From JBHEPS01 sp046261635 (GTDB taxonomy: Bacteria; Acidobacteriota; Thermoanaerobaculia; Gp7-AA8), in NCBI GenBank assembly GCA_046261635.1, contig JBHEOL010000366.1:1-9870 (forward strand): a DNA stretch of 9,870 bases, written 5' to 3'. Made by a program: the position numbers and the translations under genes. The first letter of the stretch is position 1, and each line of letters starts with the position of its first letter. This document shows positions 5,725-9,870 of this stretch, piece after piece. Below the pieces are notes generated by a model, which saw only the letters and a program-made list of their open reading frames with translations, made no database searches and was not told the origin of the DNA.

Positions 5725-6267
5725 ATGGCTGCGAGACTGAAGGAACTGTACAAGAACGAGGTCGCGAAGAAGCTTCGCGAGGAATTCGGCCTGGACAACC
5801 CGATGGCCGTTCCGAAGATCGAGAAGATCGTCCTGAACATGGGTCTCGGCGAGGCGATTCAGAACGCCAAGATCATGGACACGGCCGTCGAGGAGATGGC
5901 CATCATCGCCGGCCAGAAGCCCGTGATCACCAAGGCGAAGAAGTCGATCGCGGCGTTCAAGCTCCGCGAGGGAGTTCCCATCGGCGTGATGGTGACCCTC
6001 CGCGGGGAGAGGATGTACGAGTTCCTCGACCGGCTCATCAATATCGCACTCCCGCGAGTGCGCGACTTCCGGGGGGTTCCCACCCGCTCTTTCGACGGGC
6101 GCGGAAACTACACCATCGGAGTTCGGGACCACCTGATTTTCCCCGAGATCGACTACTCGAAGGTCGACAAATCGAAGGGGATGAACATCACGATCGTCAC
6201 CTCGGCGCGGACCGACGAGCACGCACGCGGGCTGCTCCGCGAGCTCGGTATGCCGTTCGTCAAGTAG
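5725..6267 (+). CDS. rplE: 50S ribosomal protein L5
   Basis: L5 binds 5S rRNA with L18 in the central protuberance and contacts P-site tRNA. The sequence shows MAARLKELYKNEVAKKLREEF at the start, the signature NPMAVPKIEKIVLNMGLGEA (25-44), AGQKPVITKAKKSIAAFKLREG (62-83), LRGERMYEFLDRLINIALPRVRDFRG (92-117) and the NYTIGVRDHLIFPEIDY block. The length of 180 residues is one more than E. coli. The ATG follows GTGAGGA (5714-5720) by 4 bases. A 45-base spacer with a strong hairpin separates it from rplX, and the largest spacer of the window (97 bases) follows it. Confidence 0.98.
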   Translation: MAARLKELYKNEVAKKLREEFGLDNPMAVPKIEKIVLNMGLGEAIQNAKIMDTAVEEMAIIAGQKPVITKAKKSIAAFKLREGVPIGVMVTLRGERMYEFLDRLINIALPRVRDFRGVPTRSFDGRGNYTIGVRDHLIFPEIDYSKVDKSKGMNITIVTSARTDEHARGLLRELGMPFVK

Positions 6268-6276
6268 GCGCGCCTC

Positions 6277-6372
6277 ATGGGGAACGGAAGTGAAGGAATG
6301 AAACGTCAAGGTAATCACGGAATGGCGAAGCGGCGCAGTGTCCTTCGCGTAGAGGGAAGAAGAAATGGCTAA
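6277..6372 (+). other. Unexplained 31-codon open frame in the rplE-rpsZ spacer
   Basis: The 97-base gap between rplE and rpsZ is the longest in the window. An ATG at 6277 opens a 31-codon frame that fills it and stops with a TAA inside the first codons of rpsZ, in a different frame. The product would be basic (begins MGNGSEGMKRQGNHG) and resembles no ribosomal protein I know. No good SD precedes the first ATG. A second in-frame ATG at 6298 has AAGGA directly before it, too close for normal use. It may simply be chance open frame; recorded because the gap is otherwise empty apart from a hairpin. Confidence 0.15.
6325..6348 (+). other. Hairpin in the rplE-rpsZ spacer
   Basis: GCGAAG (6325-6330) pairs with CTTCGC (6343-6348) around a 12-base loop. 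It ends 3 bases before the rpsZ SD (GAGGGA, 6352-6357). The stem is six perfect pairs with a rather large loop, so chance cannot be excluded. No T-run follows. Confidence 0.3.
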
Positions 6373-6550
6373 GACTTCGATGATCGTCAAGGCTCAGCGG
6401 CAGCCCAAGTTTTCGTCGCGGAAAGTGAACCGCTGCAGAGTGTGCGGACGCCCGAGAGGGTACCTGCGGAAGTTCCAGCTCTGCCGTATCTGCTTCCGGA
6501 AACTTTCGCTCGAGGGTTACATCCCGGGCGTGACCAAGGCGAGCTGGTGA
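6365..6550 (+). CDS. rpsZ: 30S ribosomal protein S14, type Z (zinc-binding)
   Basis: S14 is a late-assembling protein of the 30S head next to S3, S10 and S19. This is the short zinc form: 61 residues with C24-R-V-C27 and C40-R-I-C43 intact, giving a predicted four-cysteine zinc site. The zinc-free long form (about 100 residues, as in E. coli rpsN) lacks these cysteines. MAKTSMIVKAQRQPKFSSRKVNRC at the start and LEGYIPGVTKASW at the end are standard for the family. The ATG follows GAGGGA (6352-6357) by 7 bases. Type Z copies are expected to depend on zinc supply; any zinc-free paralogue would be elsewhere in the genome. Often annotated rpsN. Confidence 0.98.
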   Translation: MAKTSMIVKAQRQPKFSSRKVNRCRVCGRPRGYLRKFQLCRICFRKLSLEGYIPGVTKASW

Positions 6551-6551
6551 G

Positions 6552-6566
6552 CCCCGGACCCCGGGG
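6552..6566 (+). other. GC-only hairpin between rpsZ and rpsH
   Basis: CCCCGG (6552-6557) pairs with CCGGGG (6561-6566) around the triloop ACC, starting one base after the rpsZ stop. It leaves the rpsH SD (GAAGGAGA, 6571-6578) exposed. There is no T-run, so it is not a canonical terminator. It could protect or delimit the upstream message, but no function is shown. Confidence 0.45.
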
Positions 6567-6584
6567 GATCGAAGGAGAAACGCG

Positions 6585-6983
6585 ATGTCGATGACCGATC
6601 CGATTGCAGATATGCTGACACGAATCCGAAACGGGATTCAGGCGCGGCACGAAAGAGTGGAGATCCCCGCTTCGAAGCTGAAGGTGGAGATCGCGAAAAT
6701 CCTCAAGGACGAGGGTTTCATCACCAACTACAAGCTCGTGGAGGGACAGCTTCAGAACGTCCTCCGCGTCTACCTGAAATACGCCGACGACGGCGAGCCG
6801 GTCATTCACGGCATCGAGCGCACTTCGCGCCCGGGACGGCGGGTCTATCGCGGGAAGAGCGAAATTCCCCGCGTGCTCGGCGGCCTCGGACTGTCGATCG
6901 TTTCCACCTCGCGTGGCCTGATGTCGGACGCCGATGCGGCGCGCACCGGCGTGGGCGGCGAGGTCCTCTGCCAGATCTGGTAA
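6585..6983 (+). CDS. rpsH: 30S ribosomal protein S8
   Basis: S8 is a primary binder of the 16S central domain (helix 21/25 region) and in E. coli also represses the spc operon by binding its mRNA near rplE. MSMTDPIADMLTRIRNG at the N-terminus and the C-terminal STSRGLMSDADAARTGVGGEVL (107-128) are diagnostic, together with ERTSRPGRRVY (78-88). Length is 132 residues (E. coli 130). The ATG at 6585 follows GAAGGAGA (6571-6578) by 6 bases; an ATG two codons later (6591) is possible but worse placed. The rpsH stop TAA (6981-6983) overlaps the SD of rplF. Confidence 0.98.
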   Translation: MSMTDPIADMLTRIRNGIQARHERVEIPASKLKVEIAKILKDEGFITNYKLVEGQLQNVLRVYLKYADDGEPVIHGIERTSRPGRRVYRGKSEIPRVLGGLGLSIVSTSRGLMSDADAARTGVGGEVLCQIW

Positions 6984-6993
6984 GGAGAAGCTC

Positions 6994-7533
6994 ATGTCTC
7001 GCGTAGGAAAGAAAGTGATCCCCCTGCCGAAAGGCGTGGAAGTCTCCCAGAAGGAGAACGAGATCGTCGTGAAGGGGCCGAAGGGCTCGCTGTCGACGTC
7101 GCTCGTGCCGGGCATCTCGATGAAGATCGAGGACGGCAGCGTCCTGTTCGAGCGAGCCGACGAGCAGAAGCAGACCCGCGCGTTCCACGGGCTGATGCGG
7201 GCGCTCGTGGCGAACAACGTCACCGGGGTCAGCGAGGGGTTCCGGAAGGAGCTCGACATCGTCGGTGTTGGATATCGAGCCGAGGTCAAGGCGAAGGAAG
7301 TCGTGTTCCAGCTCGGCTACTCGCATCCGATTCACTTCCGGATTCCGGAGGGAATCGAGATCACGGTCGACAAGGGTGGGCACGTGGTGGTCACCGGAAT
7401 CGACCGGCAGCAGGTGGGACAGACCGCCGCCGAGATTCGCGGACTCCGACTTCCCGACCCCTACAAGGGGAAGGGCGTGAAGTACACGGGTGAGGTCATC
7501 CGCCGCAAGGCCGGAAAGGCCGCAGGCAAGTAA
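6994..7533 (+). CDS. rplF: 50S ribosomal protein L6
   Basis: L6 has two related RNA-binding folds and sits near the sarcin-ricin loop, at the factor-binding site of the large subunit. MSRVGKKVIPLPKGVEV at the start, the ENEIVVKGPKGSLS segment (21-34), LDIVGVGYRAEVK (87-99) and the near-invariant LPDPYKGKGVKYTGEVIRRK (153-172) identify it. The length of 179 residues is normal (E. coli 177). The frame extends upstream into rpsH, but the ATG at 6994 begins the family N-terminus and has AAGGAGA (6982-6988) with 5-base spacing. The SD overlaps the rpsH stop, so re-initiation after S8 is likely. Confidence 0.98.
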   Translation: MSRVGKKVIPLPKGVEVSQKENEIVVKGPKGSLSTSLVPGISMKIEDGSVLFERADEQKQTRAFHGLMRALVANNVTGVSEGFRKELDIVGVGYRAEVKAKEVVFQLGYSHPIHFRIPEGIEITVDKGGHVVVTGIDRQQVGQTAAEIRGLRLPDPYKGKGVKYTGEVIRRKAGKAAGK

Positions 7534-7549
7534 GCAACGGACCACAGCA

Positions 7550-7570
7550 CGCCGGGTACATGCCTCGGCG
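7550..7570 (+). other. Hairpin between rplF and rplR
   Basis: CGCCGGG (7550-7556) pairs with CTCGGCG (7564-7570): seven pairs including one G-T wobble, around the 7-base loop TACATGC. It lies in the 57-base spacer. Two purine-rich SD candidates follow: AAGGAG (7573-7578, 12 bases from the start) and GGAG (7583-7586, 4 bases). No T-run follows the stem. Confidence 0.45.
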
Positions 7571-7590
7571 GGAAGGAGTGGTGGAGAAAC

Positions 7591-7956
7591 ATGGATCGGG
7601 CAAAACAGAGAAGGACATCACGCAAGCGCATTCAGGAGCGCGTGCGGCGGAAGATCCGCGGGACGGCCGACAGGCCGCGCCTGGCGGTGTTCAAGAGCGC
7701 GCAGCACATCTACGCGCAGATCATCGACGACGTGGCGGGGCACACGCTGGTGGCGGCTTCGACCGTGGACAAGGATCTCCGCGGAACGAAGGCAGGGGCG
7801 AATGCCGCTGCGGCCAAGGCGGTCGGGGAGCTGATCGCCGAGCGAGGCAAGGGAGCGGGCGTGACGCGCGTGGTCTTCGACCGCGGCGGCTATCGCTATC
7901 ACGGCAACATCAAGGCGCTGGCGGACGCCGCGCGCGAAAAGGGACTGCAGTTTTAA
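7591..7956 (+). CDS. rplR: 50S ribosomal protein L18
   Basis: L18 binds 5S rRNA with L5 and anchors it in the central protuberance. The basic N-terminus (KQRRTSRKRIQERVRRKIRG, 5-24) precedes RPRLAVFKSAQHIYAQIIDD (28-47), HTLVAASTVD (51-60), a KAVGELIAERG helix (76-86) and VVFDRGGYRYHGNIKALADAAREKG, all standard L18. The length of 121 residues is close to E. coli (117). The start at 7591 is the ATG that begins the basic tail; GGAG at 7583-7586 gives 4-base spacing and AAGGAG is slightly farther upstream. An ATG at 7560 is in another frame and is not a competing start. Confidence 0.97.
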   Translation: MDRAKQRRTSRKRIQERVRRKIRGTADRPRLAVFKSAQHIYAQIIDDVAGHTLVAASTVDKDLRGTKAGANAAAAKAVGELIAERGKGAGVTRVVFDRGGYRYHGNIKALADAAREKGLQF

Positions 7957-7970
7957 GGCAGTTGCCGCGT

Positions 7971-8010
7971 CGCCCATCGGTTGATGGGGGCGGGGCTCCG
8001 AAACGGAGGA
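7971..8010 (+). promoter_or_regulatory. Structured rpsE leader with SD inside a hairpin
   Basis: Two hairpins fill most of the 58-base rplR/rpsE spacer. CCCATC (7973-7978) pairs with GATGGG (7983-7988) around GGTT, extended by CG/CG past a GG bulge. Next, CTCCG (7996-8000) pairs with CGGAG (8004-8008) around AAA. The second stem buries four of the five bases of the rpsE SD (GGAGG, 8005-8009), so it could lower S5 initiation unless opened, for example by ribosomes finishing rplR or by a bound protein. The pairing is seen; the effect is inferred, and the stem is only five pairs. Confidence 0.4.
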
Positions 8011-8014
8011 CATA

Positions 8015-8581
8015 GTGCAGCGTCAGAGACAGGGAGCTCCCCGCGGAGCGGATCGTCGCGATGACAGGTCCGATAGCGGTTTGATCGACAAAGTGGTTTA
8101 CATCAACCGCGTGACGAAGGTCGTCAAGGGCGGAAAGAACTTCAGTTTCAGTGCCCTGGTCGTCGTCGGCGACGGCAAGGGGCGGGTCGGTTACGGTTCC
8201 GGAAAGGCGAAGGAAGTTCCTTCGGCGATCCGGAAAGGAATCGAGATCGCGAAGAAGAACATGATCCCGATCGCGATGGACGGCACCACGATCCCGCACC
8301 AGGCCCTCGGCCACTTTGGAGCGGGCAGGGTGCTGCTCAAGCCGGCATCTCCCGGAACGGGCGTCATCGCCGGCGGGCCGGTGCGCGCGATTCTCGAGTC
8401 GGCCGGGATTCAGGACATCCTGACCAAGTCGCTCGGGACGGCAAATCCGCACAACGTGGTCAAGGCGACCTTCAACGCTCTGACGAGCCTTCGCAACGCG
8501 AGTGAGTACGCCCGCCTTCGCGGCCGTGACGCTCAGGAGCAGCCGGCCGCCGAAGCTCCGCAGACGGAGGCGACCGAGTAA
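8015..8581 (+). CDS. rpsE: 30S ribosomal protein S5
   Basis: S5 acts with S3 and S4 at the mRNA entrance, influences decoding fidelity, and its N-terminal loop forms part of the spectinomycin site. The loop VTKVVKGGKNFSFSALVVVGD (33-53), the double-stranded-RNA-binding-like core with GKGRVGYGSGKAKEVPSAIRKG (54-75) and the C-terminal domain with RVLLKPASPGTGVIAGGPVRAILE (105-128) are typical. The start is GTG at 8015, 5 bases after GGAGG (8005-8009). The protein is long (188 residues; E. coli 167): about 20 polar residues lead, and an acidic Ala/Glu/Gln-rich tail (172-188) trails, both probably disordered. The stop TAA shares its last base with the rpmD ATG. Confidence 0.97.
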   Translation: MQRQRQGAPRGADRRDDRSDSGLIDKVVYINRVTKVVKGGKNFSFSALVVVGDGKGRVGYGSGKAKEVPSAIRKGIEIAKKNMIPIAMDGTTIPHQALGHFGAGRVLLKPASPGTGVIAGGPVRAILESAGIQDILTKSLGTANPHNVVKATFNALTSLRNASEYARLRGRDAQEQPAAEAPQTEATE

Positions 8582-8781
8582 TGGCCACCAAGAAATCCGC
8601 AGAGAACAAAACCGTGCGCATCCGCCAGATCCGGAGTGGCATCGGCTGCCCGGTCGAGATGCGCGAGACGCTGCGAGGGCTCGGCCTGCGCAGGATGCAT
8701 CAGGTCGTGGAGCGGCAGGACACGCCGTCGGTCCGCGGAATGATCCGGAAGATCACGCACCTGGTCGAAGTCGTCGACTGA
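8581..8781 (+). CDS. rpmD: 50S ribosomal protein L30
   Basis: L30 is a small large-subunit protein that is absent from some bacteria and contacts 23S domain II. The segment KTVRIRQIRSGIGCPVEMRETLRGLGLRRMHQVVE, with the IGCPVEMRETLRGLGLRRM core (21-39), and RGMIRKITHLVEV at the end are clear L30 features. The length of 66 residues is slightly more than E. coli (59), owing to a short polar N-terminus. Its ATG overlaps the rpsE stop by one base (TAATG). GGAGG at 8566-8570 lies 10 bases upstream, a little distant, so coupling to rpsE probably aids initiation. Confidence 0.97.
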   Translation: MATKKSAENKTVRIRQIRSGIGCPVEMRETLRGLGLRRMHQVVERQDTPSVRGMIRKITHLVEVVD

Positions 8782-8784
8782 AAG

Positions 8785-8804
8785 GCTTCGCCCGCGGGCG
8801 GAGC
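8785..8804 (+). other. 8-bp hairpin / palindrome between rpmD and rplO
   Basis: GCTTCGCC (8785-8792) pairs with GGCGGAGC (8797-8804), eight pairs including one T-G wobble, around the loop CGCG. Its centre is the perfect 12-base palindrome CGCCCGCGGGCG (8789-8800). It starts 3 bases after the rpmD stop. The downstream bases (GCGATATACGAG) are not a T-run, so it is not a canonical intrinsic terminator. Confidence 0.5.
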
Positions 8805-8830
8805 GCGATATACGAGACGGGGTCAAAGTC

Positions 8831-9274
8831 ATGGAATTGAGCAATCTGAAACCGAAAAAAGGCTCACGCCACGCGCGCAAGCGCATTGGGCGCGGTCCGG
8901 GATCGGGCCACGGAAAAACGGCCGGACGCGGTGAGAACGGGCAGAAGTCCCGCACCGGGTACTCACGCAAGCTCGGGTTCGAGGGCGGGCAGATGCCTCT
9001 GCAGCGCCGCCTTCCGAAGCGCGGGTTCACGAACATCTTCAAGGTCACCTATGCGGTGGTGAACCTGAGCGACCTCGAGAAGTTCGATTCGGGCGCGACG
9101 GTCGACCGCGACGCCCTGCGGAAGGCCGGCCTGGTTGGCGGCGGCCGTAGAAAGATCAAGGTCTTGGGCAACGGCGAGATCTCGAAGAAGCTCACCGTTC
9201 ATGCCGACAGGTTCTCGGAGAGTGCCCGTCAGAAAATCGAGGCGGCCGGCGGGAGCTGCCAGGTGAACCAGTGA
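8831..9274 (+). CDS. rplO: 50S ribosomal protein L15
   Basis: L15 is a late-assembly protein whose long basic N-terminal arm threads into 23S rRNA. MELSNLKPKKGSRHARKRIGRG leads into the Gly-rich GRGPGSGHGKTAGRG (20-34) and the LGFEGGQMPLQRRLPKRGF motif (48-66), all diagnostic. The C-terminal domain ends with VHADRFSESARQKIEAAGGS. Length is 147 residues (E. coli 144). The ATG begins the conserved N-terminus, yet no canonical SD precedes it; only GAGACGGGG (8814-8822) is purine-rich. This is the weakest initiation context in the window. The stop overlaps the secY start as GTGA. Confidence 0.97.
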   Translation: MELSNLKPKKGSRHARKRIGRGPGSGHGKTAGRGENGQKSRTGYSRKLGFEGGQMPLQRRLPKRGFTNIFKVTYAVVNLSDLEKFDSGATVDRDALRKAGLVGGGRRKIKVLGNGEISKKLTVHADRFSESARQKIEAAGGSCQVNQ

Positions 9275-9870
9275 AGCTCGTAGAAGCGGCTCGGAACATC
9301 TTCGCCATCCCGGATCTGCGCAAGCGGGTGCTGTTCACGCTTGCGCTGCTCGCGGTGTACAGACTCGGATCGTACGTTCCGACACCGGGCGTAGACCCGG
9401 TCGCGCTGCAGGAATTCTTCACCGCGATGAGCGGCGGCGTGGTCGGGTTCCTGAATCTGTTCTCCGGCGGAGCCCTCGAGCGGCTTTCGATCTTCGCCCT
9501 GGGCATCATGCCCTACATCTCGGCATCGATCATCCTGCAGCTGCTCACGGTCGTCTGGCCGTATCTCGAGCGGCTGTCGAAGGAAGGCGAGCTCGGGCGC
9601 CGCAAGATCAACCAGTACACCCGGTACGGAACGATTCTGCTCTCGATCGTCCAGTCGATGGGCGTGGCGTTCTGGCTGAGGAGCCAGGCAGCTCCGGGCG
9701 GCGCGCCGCTGGTGCCGGCGAGCGTACAGGACTCGCTCTGGGGCATCGGGTTCCCGCTGATGACCGTGATCACGCTGACGACCGGCACGACCTTCATCAT
9801 GTGGCTCGGCGAGCAGATCTCCGAGCGTGGGATCGGCAACGGAATTTCGCTGATCATCTTCGCTGGCATC
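9271..9870 (+). CDS. secY: Protein translocase subunit SecY (3' end cut by window)
   Basis: SecY is the membrane channel of the general secretion pathway, working with SecE, SecG and SecA or the ribosome. The first 200 residues are visible and the frame is open to the edge. The start is GTG at 9271, overlapping the rplO stop as GTGA, with AGGTGA (9261-9266) 4 bases upstream. It gives VKLVEAARNIFAIPDLRKRVLFT, a typical cytosolic N-tail. Segments follow in order: TM1 (about 20-36); plug region with GFLNLFSGGALERLSIFALGIMPYI (59-83, part of SecY signature 1); TM2 to about 95; TM3 (about 119-136); a periplasmic loop rich in Ala, Gly and Pro; TM4 (about 156-178); and GIGNGISLIIFAGI (187-200) entering TM5. 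The missing part would be roughly half of a usual 430-450 residue SecY. Position after rplO is the standard spc arrangement. Confidence 0.97.
   Translation, partial: MKLVEAARNIFAIPDLRKRVLFTLALLAVYRLGSYVPTPGVDPVALQEFFTAMSGGVVGFLNLFSGGALERLSIFALGIMPYISASIILQLLTVVWPYLERLSKEGELGRRKINQYTRYGTILLSIVQSMGVAFWLRSQAAPGGAPLVPASVQDSLWGIGFPLMTVITLTTGTTFIMWLGEQISERGIGNGISLIIFAGI

Noticed and set aside
6268..6364. Internal promoter upstream of rpsZ
   Set aside because: I looked for TTGACA-like and TATAAT-like boxes with 16-18 base spacing and found no acceptable pair.
6387..7545. Minus-strand open frames of 300 and 247 codons over rpsZ, rpsH and rplF
   Set aside because: Both are antisense to well-supported genes and carry low-complexity Arg/Asp/Leu-rich translations typical of shadow frames.
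7560..8015. Alternate + strand frames over rplR (7560-8015 and 7490-7834)
   Set aside because: They overlap rplR in other frames, have Arg/Gly-rich translations without a domain, and rplR itself is certain.
1..9870. Novel or mobile system, CRISPR array, phage, tRNA or insertion sequence
   Set aside because: The whole window is accounted for by a conserved ribosomal protein cluster and secY in standard order. No transposase, array-like repeats, attachment site or RNA gene is visible.

Overview
This window is an uninterrupted run of ribosomal protein genes followed by the start of the protein translocase gene secY, all on the + strand. It corresponds to the classical S10 and spc operons joined end to end. 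The order is rplC, rplD, rplW, rplB, rpsS, rplV, rpsC, rplP, rpmC, rpsQ (S10 part), then rplN, rplX, rplE, rpsZ/rpsN, rpsH, rplF, rplR, rpsE, rpmD, rplO, secY (spc part). This is the ancestral bacterial order with no gene missing or inserted. The right edge cuts secY after 200 codons. The true start of rplC probably lies just off the left edge.

The sequence is GC-rich with G/C-dominated third codon positions. It uses GTG or TTG starts in four genes (rplW, rpsC, rpsE, secY). S14 is the short zinc-type form (CXXC...CXXC), and L24 carries a C-terminal zinc-ribbon-like CXXC pair. These traits suit a free-living, GC-rich bacterium outside the gamma-proteobacteria. An Acidobacteriota-like or other deep-branching lineage is my guess, but I cannot fix the phylum without a search.

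The genes are tightly packed. rplD/rplW, rplP/rpmC, rpsE/rpmD and rplO/secY overlap by 1 to 4 bases. In rplN/rplX and rpsH/rplF the upstream stop codon abuts or overlaps the next Shine-Dalgarno (SD) sequence. These arrangements suggest translational coupling. Most genes have a clear GGAGG-type SD 4 to 8 bases upstream. I see no hairpin followed by a T-run and no convincing internal promoter, so one long transcript is the simplest reading.

No novel system is visible; the protein-coding content is textbook housekeeping. The features that merit a second look are non-coding. Nearly every spacer longer than about 40 bases holds a GC-rich inverted repeat, including three 7-8 bp stems that each close a 7-base loop (rplW/rplB, rplX/rplE, rplF/rplR). 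A cluster of three hairpins marks the S10/spc boundary. A small hairpin covers the rpsE SD. The largest gap (97 bases, rplE to rpsZ) contains an unexplained 31-codon open frame. No stretch over 300 bases lacks a gene.
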